Source: Neorhizobium alkalisoli
GTDB taxonomy: Bacteria > Pseudomonadota > Alphaproteobacteria > Rhizobiales > Rhizobiaceae
DNA length: 64,000 nucleotides
Reading direction: 5' to 3'
Assembly: GCF_007829835.1 (NCBI RefSeq)
Contig: NZ_VIWP01000003.1
Span: 744,001-808,000, forward strand
Shown: positions 44,140 through 52,569 of the stretch, piece by piece
How the letters are laid out: every line of letters starts with the position of its first letter
Numbering within the stretch: position 1 is the first letter of the stretch
Position numbers and translations under genes: made by a program
Notes under the pieces: model-generated
Database searches by the model: none
The model's input: only the letters and a program-made list of their open reading frames with translations
What the model was told of the DNA's origin: nothing

Positions 44140-44251
44140 GGCATCGCTGCGGGCGAATTTTGATGCTTTTCAAGGCGCAAGGCAACCGCTCAAATACTGC
44201 TTATAAAATACTCCCACGATGCCGCGTGGTTTAACAGGGGAACGAAGCGAC

Positions 44252-45268
44252 ATGTCCAAATCATTGACGATCAAAGCATTTATGGCCGCTGCCGCAATTT
44301 CAGGCGCCGCCCTTGCCGCCCAGCCGGCAGCCGCCCTCGACGAAGTCTCCTACGGCACCAACTGGCTGGCCCAGGCCGAACATGGCGGCTTCTATCAGGC
44401 CGTCGCCGATGGCACCTATGAGAAGCATGGCCTCAAGGTGAAAATCATCCAGGGCGGTCCGAACGCCGCCAACCGCGCGCTTTTGATCGCCGGCAAGGCC
44501 GATTTCTACATGGGCGGCCAGCTGGGTGACATGGACGCCGTCAAGGAAGGCATTCCGCTGATCAGCGTCGCCTCGATCTTCCAGAAGGATCCGCAGGTTC
44601 TGCTGGCTCACCCGGATGCCGGTGTCGAAAAATTCGCGGACCTCGCCAAGCTCAACACGATCTTCATGGCCAAGGAAGGTTTCGCCACCTATTTCGAGTG
44701 GATGAAGAAGAACTATACCGGCTTCAAGGAAGACCAGTACAAGCCCTACACCTTCAACCCCGCTCCGTTCATCGCCGACAAGAAGTCCGCCCAGCAGGGT
44801 TACCTGACCTCCGAGCCCTATGAAATCGAAAAGCAGGCCGGCTGGGCGCCGAAGGCGTTCCTGCTCGCCGATGCCGGTTATGCCCCTTATTCAACGATGA
44901 TCACCACGACCCAGAAGATGGTCGACACCAAGCCTGACGTCGTGCAGCGCTTCGTCGATGCCTCGATCGAGGGCTGGTACAACTATCTCTACGGCGACAA
45001 CAAGGGCGCCAACGATCTGATCAAGAAGGACAATCCGGAAATGACGGATGGCCAGATCGCCTTCTCCATCGCCAAGATGAAGGAAGCCGGCATCCTGATC
45101 TCCGGCGATGCCGAGACCAAGGGCATCGGCTGCATGAACGACGAGCGCTACAAGAAGTTCTTTGACGCCATGGTGGCAATCAAGGTCGAGCCGGCCGATC
45201 TGGATTTCAAGAAGGCCTATACGACCAAGTTCGTCTGCAAGGGCGTGGGGATGAATTTGAAGAAGTAA
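44252..45268 (+). CDS. NMT1/THI5-like ABC transporter substrate-binding protein
   Basis: A 338-residue periplasmic protein from ATG 44252 with a signal peptide (MSKSLTIKAFMAAAAISGAALAAQPAAALDE). The mature domain is of the NMT1/THI5 group (LDEVSYGTNWLAQAEHGGFYQAVADGTYEKHGLKVKIIQGGPNAANRALLIAGKADFYMGGQ), whose members bind pyrimidines such as HMP, or riboflavin, sulfonates and nitrate-like ligands. The WLAQAEHGGFYQA segment is typical of the pyrimidine-precursor and riboflavin branch. It is the first gene of the LysR-controlled operon and is separated from the ATPase gene by three hairpins. Confidence 0.88.
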   Translation: MSKSLTIKAFMAAAAISGAALAAQPAAALDEVSYGTNWLAQAEHGGFYQAVADGTYEKHGLKVKIIQGGPNAANRALLIAGKADFYMGGQLGDMDAVKEGIPLISVASIFQKDPQVLLAHPDAGVEKFADLAKLNTIFMAKEGFATYFEWMKKNYTGFKEDQYKPYTFNPAPFIADKKSAQQGYLTSEPYEIEKQAGWAPKAFLLADAGYAPYSTMITTTQKMVDTKPDVVQRFVDASIEGWYNYLYGDNKGANDLIKKDNPEMTDGQIAFSIAKMKEAGILISGDAETKGIGCMNDERYKKFFDAMVAIKVEPADLDFKKAYTTKFVCKGVGMNLKK

Positions 45269-45400
45269 AGGGCTTCGCCTCCGCAGCCCTTCACCCTACC
45301 CTCTCCCCGCATGCGGGGAGAGGGGACCTGCCCCAAGACGGAATAGAGGCTGAGGCAAGCCGGCGCGGCATATCCCTTCTCCCCGCAGGCGGGGAGAAGG
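45268..45400 (+). repeat. Three tandem hairpins, including two REP/BIME-like palindromes, after the binding-protein gene
   Basis: First, AAGGGCT pairs with AGCCCTT (45268-45291). Then come two related palindromes with 12-base arms and 2-base loops: CCCTCTCCCCGC/GCGGGGAGAGGG at 45299-45324 and CCTTCTCCCCGC/GCGGGGAGAAGG at 45375-45400. The last two have the same CTCCCCGC core as dispersed rhizobial palindromes. They stand between the binding-protein gene and the rest of the operon and may protect the upstream mRNA end. Confidence 0.8.
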
Positions 45401-45459
45401 TGGCGGCAGCCGGATGAGGGGCAGCGCAGGTCTCAGAACATGCATTTACAAGGCCAGTA

Positions 45460-46284
45460 ATGACCCCAACCCAAGCCCCAACGACGCCAACTTCAGTAGA
45501 CACCCGCAAACGTGCGCTCGTGACCATGCGCGGTGTCTCGAAACAGTTTTCGAGCGGCACGCTGGCTTTGTCCGACATGTCGCTGACGGTGGAAGGCGGC
45601 GAGTTCGTGAGCCTGCTCGGCCCATCCGGCTGCGGCAAGTCGACGGCGCTCAGGATCATTGCCGGCCTCGGTGACGTCACCTCCGGCACGATCGACTGGC
45701 CAAGCTCCCGCATCAATTCAAAGGGCCTGCCGGAAGGCGATATTTCCTTCGTCTTCCAGGAGCCGACCCTGATGCCCTGGCAGACGGTGTTCGGCAATGT
45801 CCACCTGCCCCTGAAACTGCGCGGCATTTCGAAATCCGCAGCGCGCGCCGATATCATGGCCGCGCTCGAAACCGTCGGCCTCAAGGATTTTGCAGAGGCC
45901 TATCCGCGCGAACTTTCGGGCGGCATGAAGATGCGTGTTTCGATCGCCCGCGCCCTCGTCACCAAGCCGAAACTGCTGCTGATGGACGAACCCTTCGCGG
46001 CGCTCGACGAAATCACCCGCCAGAAGCTGAACGACGACGTGCTGCGGCTGTGGCAGGAGACGGGCATCACCGTCATCTTCGTTACCCATTCCGTCTTCGA
46101 AAGCGCCTATCTGTCGAACCGCATCGTGGTGATGAAAGCCCGCCCCGGCCGCGTCCATGCGGATTTTCCGCTGGTCACCAGCCTCGAGCGCGATGCCCAT
46201 TACCGCACCTCGGAAGACTACCGGCAGGCCTGCGAAAAGGTCTCGACCATGCTGATCGAAGCCATGGGAGGCGAGGAACACTGA
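45460..46284 (+). CDS. ABC transporter ATPase (SsuB/TauB/ThiZ-type)
   Basis: A 274-residue ATPase of the nitrate/sulfonate/pyrimidine importer group. Walker A is GPSGCGKSTALRIIAGLGDVTSG, signature LSGGMKMRVSIARALV, Walker B LLLMDEPFAALDEITR, and switch FVTHSVFES. The Q-loop (FQEPTLMPWQTV) is of the type found in RibX/ThiZ/SsuB. The annotated ATG at 45460 gives a Thr/Pro-rich leader; an in-frame ATG at 45526 (MRGVSKQF) is a possible alternative. Its stop overlaps the permease start as TGATG. Confidence 0.9.
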   Translation: MTPTQAPTTPTSVDTRKRALVTMRGVSKQFSSGTLALSDMSLTVEGGEFVSLLGPSGCGKSTALRIIAGLGDVTSGTIDWPSSRINSKGLPEGDISFVFQEPTLMPWQTVFGNVHLPLKLRGISKSAARADIMAALETVGLKDFAEAYPRELSGGMKMRVSIARALVTKPKLLLMDEPFAALDEITRQKLNDDVLRLWQETGITVIFVTHSVFESAYLSNRIVVMKARPGRVHADFPLVTSLERDAHYRTSEDYRQACEKVSTMLIEAMGGEEH

Positions 46285-47102
46285 TGGCCAATCCGTCCGA
46301 AAAAGCCGGTTTTCTCAACCGCGATATTCTTCTCCGCACCCTGATCCCGATCGGCGTCGTTGCCTGTCTCATCCTCGCCTGGCAGTTGATCATCCTCGCC
46401 TACGAGATCCCACAATATATCCTGCCCGGCCCGGTGGCCGTTGCCAATTCGCTCTACAAGGACTGGGGCACGCTTGCTCCCGCTTTGTGGGTGACGACGC
46501 AGATCACCATGCAGGCCTTAGCGCTGGCGCTGATCGGTGGCGTCGGCATCGCCGTTTTCCTCGTCCAGTCGAAATGGATCGAGATCGCTTTCTACCCGAT
46601 CACCGTCATCCTGCAGGTCACCCCGATCGTCGCGATCGCACCGCTGATCCTGATCTATGCGCCGACGACCCAGGTGGCGCTGCTGATCTGCGCGTTCCTC
46701 GTCGCTTTCTTCCCGATCCTGTCCAACATGGTGCAGGGCCTGAAAAGCGTCGATCACAACCTGCTCAACCTTTTCGACCTCTACGGCGCCTCGCGCTGGC
46801 AGACACTGATCTTTCTGAAACTGCCGGCCTCCCTCCCCTATTTCCTCACCGGCCTGCGCATCGGCGGCGGCCTGGCGCTGATCGCGGCGGTCGTCGCGGA
46901 ATTTGCAGCAGGTTCTGCCGGCGCCGGCTCCGGCCTCGCTTTCCGTCTACTTGAGGCGCAATACCGCCTGAACATTCCGCGCCTGTTCGCAGCCCTAGTG
47001 CTCCTGTCGCTGCTCGGCGTGGTGATCTTTGCGATCACCTCCTTCATCTCCTGGTTCTTCCTGCACCGTTGGCATGAAAGCAGCCTAAGGAGGGAAAACT
47101 GA
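46284..47102 (+). CDS. ABC transporter permease (SsuC/ThiX-type)
   Basis: A 272-residue permease with six predicted spans and the conserved cytoplasmic EAA-type loop FDLYGASRWQTLIFLKLPASLPYFLTGLRIGGGLALIAAVVAEFAAG. ATG at 46284 overlaps the ATPase stop by one base and its own stop overlaps the next gene, so ATPase, permease and deaminase are translationally coupled. Together with the NMT1-type binding protein it forms a complete importer. Confidence 0.9.
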   Translation: MANPSEKAGFLNRDILLRTLIPIGVVACLILAWQLIILAYEIPQYILPGPVAVANSLYKDWGTLAPALWVTTQITMQALALALIGGVGIAVFLVQSKWIEIAFYPITVILQVTPIVAIAPLILIYAPTTQVALLICAFLVAFFPILSNMVQGLKSVDHNLLNLFDLYGASRWQTLIFLKLPASLPYFLTGLRIGGGLALIAAVVAEFAAGSAGAGSGLAFRLLEAQYRLNIPRLFAALVLLSLLGVVIFAITSFISWFFLHRWHESSLRREN

Positions 47103-48415
47103 TGGCAAACGAATTTTTGACACTTCCCGAGGCCGGCCGCTTCGTACTGGCGAACGCCACGCTGCCCGCCATCCTCGTCAAAGGTTTCGCCGCGCCGGCC
47201 AGGGAAGGCCTCGTCTCGGCCGATCTCGTGATTGCCGACGGCAAGATCGAGGCCATCCTGCCGCACGGCTCGGCGCCGGTAGATCTCCCAAAGGCCGATC
47301 TGCGGGACGGCATGGTCTGGCCCTGCTTCGTCGACATGCACACGCATCTGGACAAGGGCCATTTTTGGGACCGTCGCCCGAACCCGGACGGCACGTTCAT
47401 GGGCGCGCTCGAAAACGTCCGCGCCGACCGTCTCGCCAACTGGTCGGCCGAGGACATGCGCGCCCGCATGGAATTCGCGCTGAAAAGCGCCTATGCCCAT
47501 GGCACAAAACTGATCCGCACCCATCTCGACAGCATTCCGCCCCAGGAAGACATTTCCTTCCCGCTGTTTTCCGAAATGCGCGCGGAATGGAAGGGCCGCA
47601 TCGACCTGCAGGCCGTCGCCCTCCTGCCGCTCGAAGCGGTGCTCGACGAAAAGGCGTTTGGCGGTATCGTCTCGACCGCGAAAAAGCATGGTGGCCTCCT
47701 TGGTGGCGCCACCCGCATCCTGCCGGATTTCGAAAAGATCCTCGACACGCTGTTCCGTGCCGCCGCCGATAACGGCCTCGATATCGACCTGCATGTCGAT
47801 GAGACCGAGGAACGCGAAGTGCTGACGCTGGAGGCCATCGCCGACACGAAACTGCGGCTCGGCTTTACCGGTGCAGTCACGGTCGGCCATTGTTGCTCGC
47901 TGGCGCGACAGGACGAAGAGACGGCAAAACGCGTCGTCGACAAGGTCGCCAAGGCCGGCATCTCGGTCGTCTCCTTGCCCATGTGCAACATGTATCTGCA
48001 GGACCGCCATGCCGGCCGCACCCCGCGCTGGCGCGGCGTCACCCTGTTCCACGAACTGACGGCAGCCGGCGTAAAAGTCGCCGTCTCCTCCGACAACACG
48101 CGCGACCCCTTTTACGCCTATGGTGATCTCGACGCCGTGGAAGTCTTTCGCGAGGCAGTCCGCATCCTGCATCTCGACCACCCCTTGAGCGAGGCTGCCC
48201 GCGTCGTCACATCGACACCCGCCGAAATCCTCGGCCGCCCGGATGTCGGCGTGATTACGGAAGGCGCCCCCGCCGATCTCGTTCTCCTCAGCGCCCGCCG
48301 CTGGAGCGAATTCCTTTCCCGTCCGCAGGCCGACCGCATCGTGATGCGGAATGGCAAGGGCATCGACCGTCGCCTGCCGGATTATCGTGACCTGGACCCG
48401 ATCTTGGATAAATGA
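47102..48415 (+). CDS. Cytosine deaminase-like amidohydrolase
   Basis: A 437-residue amidohydrolase-superfamily enzyme. A two-metal-capable site begins PCFVDMHTHLDKGHFWDR (His80, His82) and continues with DLHVDETEEREVLTLEAIA (the HxDE motif of CodA), VTVGHCCSLARQ and AVSSDNTRDPFYAYGDLDAVEVFREAV (catalytic Asp). This pattern is CodA-like, with SDNTRDPFYAYG replacing the E. coli HDDVMDPWYPLG, so the ring substrate may differ from cytosine: isocytosine, creatinine-like or other aminated heterocycles. ATG overlaps the permease stop as TGATG, so uptake and deamination are linked. Confidence 0.82.
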   Translation: MANEFLTLPEAGRFVLANATLPAILVKGFAAPAREGLVSADLVIADGKIEAILPHGSAPVDLPKADLRDGMVWPCFVDMHTHLDKGHFWDRRPNPDGTFMGALENVRADRLANWSAEDMRARMEFALKSAYAHGTKLIRTHLDSIPPQEDISFPLFSEMRAEWKGRIDLQAVALLPLEAVLDEKAFGGIVSTAKKHGGLLGGATRILPDFEKILDTLFRAAADNGLDIDLHVDETEEREVLTLEAIADTKLRLGFTGAVTVGHCCSLARQDEETAKRVVDKVAKAGISVVSLPMCNMYLQDRHAGRTPRWRGVTLFHELTAAGVKVAVSSDNTRDPFYAYGDLDAVEVFREAVRILHLDHPLSEAARVVTSTPAEILGRPDVGVITEGAPADLVLLSARRWSEFLSRPQADRIVMRNGKGIDRRLPDYRDLDPILDK

Positions 48416-49824
48416 GCATGGCAGATTACGCGCAGATCAAGAAAGACCTTGAAGGCATCGCGCTGGAAGACAATCCGGCTTTGGTGCGCCAGAAGAGCCG
48501 CGATTTCTACTGGTATTCGCCGATCCTCAAGCGGGAACTCGAAAACGTCACCGCCGATCTCGTCGCCTCGCCGAAGAATGAAGCGGAAGTGATCCAGGTG
48601 CTGAAGGTCGCCTACGCCCATGGCGTACCGGTGACCCCGCGCGGCGCCGGCACCGGCAATTATGGCCAGGCCATGCCGCTCTCGGGCGGCATCGTGCTCA
48701 ACCTCGCCAACATGAACCAGGTCAAGGAAATCCATCCCGGCCGCGTCATCGCCGAGCCCGGCATCATCATCGCCGAACTCGACCGCCAGACAAAAGCCCA
48801 TTCCGGCCAGGAACTGCGCTTTCACCCCTCGACCGCCCAGACGGCGACGATCGGCGGCTTCATCGCCGGCGGCTCCGGCGGCGTCGGTTCGATCCACTGG
48901 GGTGGCCTCCGCGACCTCGGCAACATTCTTCGCCTGCGCGTTGTTACCATGGAAGCCGAGCCGCGTGTTCTCGACCTCACCGCCTGGGACCTGCAGAAGG
49001 TGACCCACGCCTATGGCACCAACGGCATTATCGTCGAAGTCGAGATGCCGCTCGCGCCCGCCTATGACTGGGTGGATGTTCTGGTCGGTTACGACGATTT
49101 CATGGATGCCGTCCGTTTCGGCGATGCCGTCGCACACAAGAACGGCATTCTCGTCAAGGAAATCGCCCCGATCGCAGCCCCGATCCCCTACGATTATTTC
49201 CCGCGCCACAAGCCTTTCATCCGCCACCGCGATCAGTCGATCTGCGTCTTCATGGTGGCACCGCATTCCATGGATGCGTTCACCGCCTTTGCGGACAAGA
49301 GCAAGGCGGAAATCCTGTTCCGCTCCGACAAGGTCGAGAGCATGAAGGGCATTCCGCATGCCTATGAGCTCGCCTGGAACCACACGACTTTGCGTGCCCT
49401 GAAGGTCGATCCGAACTTCACCTATCTCCAGGTCCAGTATCCCGGCCCCGACCATGTCGAAAAGGTGAAGCTGATGACCGAGATCTTTGGCGACGAAGTG
49501 CCGGGCCATCTCGAATTTTTGAAATTCGACGGCCGCATCCAGTGCTCCGGCCTGCCGCTTGTCCGCTTCACGACCGAGGAGCGGCTGGAGGAAATCATGC
49601 AGATCCACCGTGACAACGGCTGCCCGATCTTCAATCCGCACCGCTACACGCTGGAGGAAGGCGGCATGAAGCAGACCGACGTGGTCCAGCTCGCCTTCAA
49701 GAAGGAAACCGATCCGAAGGGCCTGCTCAATCCCGGCAAGATGATCGCCTGGGACAATCCCGATTTCGATTTCTCCGCCGGCAAGAACTATCTCTTTCCG
49801 GGTCTGGCAGCGGCAGGTGGCTGA
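48412..49824 (+). CDS. FAD-binding oxidase (VAO / D-lactate dehydrogenase-like)
   Basis: A 470-residue flavoprotein of the FAD_binding_4 plus FAD-oxidase_C type. The N-terminal domain carries PRGAGTGNYGQAMPLSGGIVLNLANMNQVKEIHPGRVIAEPGIII, then FHPSTAQTATIGGFIAGGSGGVGSIHWGGL, the pyrophosphate-binding PGAGTGNYGQ-type loop of glycolate/D-lactate oxidases. The C-terminal domain ends in GGMKQTDVVQLAFKKETDPKGLLNPGKMI. It probably oxidises a hydroxy-acid or ring intermediate. ATG overlaps the deaminase stop (ATGA); an ATG six bases later is possible. Confidence 0.85.
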   Translation: MSMADYAQIKKDLEGIALEDNPALVRQKSRDFYWYSPILKRELENVTADLVASPKNEAEVIQVLKVAYAHGVPVTPRGAGTGNYGQAMPLSGGIVLNLANMNQVKEIHPGRVIAEPGIIIAELDRQTKAHSGQELRFHPSTAQTATIGGFIAGGSGGVGSIHWGGLRDLGNILRLRVVTMEAEPRVLDLTAWDLQKVTHAYGTNGIIVEVEMPLAPAYDWVDVLVGYDDFMDAVRFGDAVAHKNGILVKEIAPIAAPIPYDYFPRHKPFIRHRDQSICVFMVAPHSMDAFTAFADKSKAEILFRSDKVESMKGIPHAYELAWNHTTLRALKVDPNFTYLQVQYPGPDHVEKVKLMTEIFGDEVPGHLEFLKFDGRIQCSGLPLVRFTTEERLEEIMQIHRDNGCPIFNPHRYTLEEGGMKQTDVVQLAFKKETDPKGLLNPGKMIAWDNPDFDFSAGKNYLFPGLAAAGG

Positions 49825-50414
49825 TGAAGGTTCTGCTGCTCCACTCCCATCCGGTCGAATCGAGTTACGGCGCGGCGCTGCATAAAGCGGCGCGCGAAAG
49901 CCTCGAAAAGGCCGGGCACATCGTCGATGACTGCAATCTTTATGCGGAAAAATTCGACCCGGTCCTCTCCCGCGAGGAGAGGCTCGGTTATCACACCGTG
50001 CCCGACAATATCGCGCCGGTGAAGGATTACGTGGAGCGGCTGCGGGCAACGGATGCGATCGTCATCGTCACGCCGATCTGGAACTTTGGCTGGCCGGCGA
50101 TCCTCAAAGGTTATTTCGACCGCGTCTGGCTACCGGGCGTCACCTTCGACATGGACGAAGGCGACCGCGGCCGCCTCACCCGCAAGCTCACCAATATCAA
50201 GAAGCTTGCCGTGGTGACGACCTATGGCGGCAATCGCTGGCGGGCTTTCCTCGCCGGCGACCCACCGCGCAAGCTCGCCACCCGCGTCCTGCGCGCCACC
50301 ATCAACCCGGCCCGCGGCGTCACCTATCTCGCCCATTACGACATGAACAACTGCACGCCGGAAACGCGGGCAACCTTTCTCGCCAAGGTGAGGAAGGAAA
50401 TGGAACGGTTTTAG
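49824..50414 (+). CDS. NAD(P)H:quinone-oxidoreductase-like flavodoxin-fold protein
   Basis: A 196-residue flavodoxin-fold protein of the NQO/Kef-ancillary group: MKVLLLHSHPVESSYGAALHKAARESLEKAGHIVDDCNLY (phosphate loop), TDAIVIVTPIWNFGWPAILKGYFDRVWLPGVTF (the WNxGWPAxLKGYxDRV flavin-binding motif) and KKLAVVTTYGGNRWRAFLAGDPPRK. It would transfer two electrons from NAD(P)H to a quinone or to a ring intermediate. ATG overlaps the FAD-oxidase stop (TGATG). Last gene of the LysR-controlled operon. Confidence 0.88.
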   Translation: MKVLLLHSHPVESSYGAALHKAARESLEKAGHIVDDCNLYAEKFDPVLSREERLGYHTVPDNIAPVKDYVERLRATDAIVIVTPIWNFGWPAILKGYFDRVWLPGVTFDMDEGDRGRLTRKLTNIKKLAVVTTYGGNRWRAFLAGDPPRKLATRVLRATINPARGVTYLAHYDMNNCTPETRATFLAKVRKEMERF

Positions 50415-50420
50415 TCCCCG

Positions 50421-51719
50421 TCAGCCGCGCGGCTTGCCGCCGCCCTGCACGTTATCGTCGCTATGCTTGTTGCGGATGCGCCGGACGGTGAGCCACACGC
50501 CGAGGACGACGAACGGCACCGAAACGCCCGTCAGCGTCTCTGACGAGATATCGAGACCGACATTGTGGATGAGCTTGGCGAGATAACCGACAAGCCCGAT
50601 CACGTAATAGGAAATCGCCGCCACCGACAGGCCTTCGACCGTCTGCTGCAGTCGCAGCTGCAGATGCGCGCGCTTGTCCATCGAGGCAAGGATTTCCGTA
50701 TTGAACTTCTGCAGATCGACATCGATCCAGCTGCGCAACAACGCCGTCGCGCGGGTCAGTTTGCGTGACAGGTTGACCTGCCGCTCCTCGACCGACTGGC
50801 AGGTACGCATGGCGGGTGCCAGACGCCGCTGCAGGAAGGCGCCGAGCGTTTCGTTACCCGGCAGTGCCTTTTCCGCCATCATCGCCACGCGTTCGAGCAC
50901 AATGTTGTAATAGGCGCGGCTGGCGCTGAAACGGTAGAGGCTGAGCGCCGCATTGGCTTCCAGATCGGCAGCAAGTCGGGTGATTTCGGCCAGCATCGCA
51001 TCGGCCTCGCTGCGCGCATGCTGCTTCATCCGCTGCGTGACGCGGGTAAAGGCGGTCTCGATCCGGCGGATTTCCGGCGACAGAGTCTGTGCCAGCGGCA
51101 GGCCCATCATCGCCAGCGTCCGGTAGGTCTCGATATCGAGAATACGCTGAACCAGCATGCCGCGCGCCGCATCGGTCACGCCACGGTCGAGGATCAGGAA
51201 TTTCGTCAGCCCGTCGCCATCCTGGCGGAAATCGGTAACGAGGGTCGCATGCCCGTCCGCAACCGTGCTCTGACAGAGGCTGGTCGGATCGAAATGCGAA
51301 ATGACGTCCGAAAAATCCTGCGATGCCGGCCGGATCTCGATGCGAATGCCCGAGATGAACGGACCCGGCGCCACGAAGCTTGCACCGAAGGGATTGACGG
51401 GAACTTCTGCGCCGAAGGCACCCGAGGCAGGCGTATCCCAGAAATAGGTCGAGAATTCCGTATGCCTCTCCCAGCGCAGCGTACCGCTGCCCCAGGTCAT
51501 CGTATGATGGCTGGTATCCGGTGCCGGCGCCGGCACGCCCTGCCCCAATGACAGTTCGGCCAGGATCGCATGGTCGGCCGCGAAATTGGCCTCGGTCAGA
51601 AAGGCAACCTGGAAGATGACGCGCGGCAGCGAGATCAGCGTATAGGGCCGCGAATGAACCTCGCCGAGCGCACGCGCCCGCATATCTGCGACCGGAAACG
51701 AAAAGCTGCGCTTCGACAT
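50421..51719 (-). CDS. DUF3422 family membrane protein
   Basis: A 432-residue DUF3422 protein. The N-terminal motif FPVADMRARALGEVHSRPYTLISLPRVIFQVAFLTEAN, a middle with HHTMTWGSGTLRWERHTEFSTYFW, and a helical C-terminal half ending in two spans (YYVIGLVGYLAKLIHNVG, LTGVSVPFVVLGVWLTVRRIRNKHS) are family features. In other bacteria it is an uncharacterised, widely conserved inner-membrane protein. It ends 7 bases from the convergent flavodoxin gene. No operon partner, and a mostly blank 257-base region upstream. Confidence 0.9.
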   Translation of the reverse strand: MSKRSFSFPVADMRARALGEVHSRPYTLISLPRVIFQVAFLTEANFAADHAILAELSLGQGVPAPAPDTSHHTMTWGSGTLRWERHTEFSTYFWDTPASGAFGAEVPVNPFGASFVAPGPFISGIRIEIRPASQDFSDVISHFDPTSLCQSTVADGHATLVTDFRQDGDGLTKFLILDRGVTDAARGMLVQRILDIETYRTLAMMGLPLAQTLSPEIRRIETAFTRVTQRMKQHARSEADAMLAEITRLAADLEANAALSLYRFSASRAYYNIVLERVAMMAEKALPGNETLGAFLQRRLAPAMRTCQSVEERQVNLSRKLTRATALLRSWIDVDLQKFNTEILASMDKRAHLQLRLQQTVEGLSVAAISYYVIGLVGYLAKLIHNVGLDISSETLTGVSVPFVVLGVWLTVRRIRNKHSDDNVQGGGKPRG

Positions 51720-51976
51720 TCAAGGCTCCTGCGGCACCAGCGCCGTAATTTTACACCTTGCGTCATATCAAATGCACGTGACTTGTCCCCTGCCTCGCTC
51801 GGCGACTGTTTGCCGCAGCAATCCGCCGCTATCGCCGCATAGGCAGGAGAAAGCGCCTTCCGGTGCCGCACCGCGCACAGCTTCACGCAGATCCGATCTC
51901 TGGGGATGCGCGCCAGTTCGTTAAACTTTTCCTTAATTTTTAACCCTATCATCGCTGGAAACCGAGAGATCGAGCG

Positions 51977-52552
51977 ATGCGTATTGCGTTTTTCATCGCC
52001 CTTCTGGCGTTATCCCTGACCGCTTGCGCCTCCACGCCGAAGCGGATCAACGACGCCTGCGCGATTTTTGATCAGCGCGACGGGCTCTTCAACAACTGGT
52101 CGCGGCAGGCGAGATCTGCTTCGCGGGAATATGGCGTTCCGGTGCCGATCCTGATGGCAACGATCTATGTCGAATCCGGCTTCCAGGCCCGTGCCAAGCC
52201 GCCGCGCAAATATGTGCTCGGCTTCATTCCCTGGGGACGCGTCTCGTCGGCCTATGGTTATGCCCAGGCGCTGGACGGCACATGGAGCGCCTATCAGAAG
52301 GATACCGGCCGCTGGGCAGCCAGCCGCAGCGACTTCGGCGACGCGATCCGCTTCGTCGCCTGGTATCACTACCAGAGCCATGTCCGGAACGGCATTCCGC
52401 TCGACCACACCTACAATCTCTACCTCGCCTATTATACCGGCCAGGCAGGGTATGCCCGCGGCCAGTTCGGCAGCGGCGTCAAGCAGACGGCGCAGAAATC
52501 CGCCGCCATGGCGGAACGCTACGAGTCCCAGCTGCGCCGCTGCGGTTACTGA
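51977..52552 (+). CDS. Lytic transglycosylase-like lipoprotein (SLT fold)
   Basis: A 191-residue lipoprotein: signal peptide and lipobox MRIAFFIALLALSLTAC, with lipidation at Cys17. The mature domain resembles soluble lytic transglycosylases: ASREYGVPVPILMATIYVESGFQARAKPPRKYVLGFIPWGRVSSAYGYAQALDGTW, with the catalytic Glu in YVESGF. VAWYHYQSHVRNGIPLDHTYNLYLAYYTGQAGY follows, as in family-23 enzymes. It should trim peptidoglycan at the outer membrane. It is divergent from the DUF3422 gene, and its stop is 17 bases from the convergent yceI gene. Confidence 0.85.
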   Translation: MRIAFFIALLALSLTACASTPKRINDACAIFDQRDGLFNNWSRQARSASREYGVPVPILMATIYVESGFQARAKPPRKYVLGFIPWGRVSSAYGYAQALDGTWSAYQKDTGRWAASRSDFGDAIRFVAWYHYQSHVRNGIPLDHTYNLYLAYYTGQAGYARGQFGSGVKQTAQKSAAMAERYESQLRRCGY

Positions 52553-52569
52553 AGAGAGACATCAGACCG

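Noticed and set aside
44063..44251. A thiamine-pyrophosphate riboswitch before the NMT1/THI5-like gene
   Set aside because: I looked for the conserved THI-box CUGAGA core and stem order and did not find them; a LysR-type dyad explains the region better.
46838..48181. A 447-codon minus-strand open frame opposite the deaminase
   Set aside because: It lacks a ribosome site and crosses the permease-deaminase overlap; the plus-strand genes are translationally coupled and have intact motifs.
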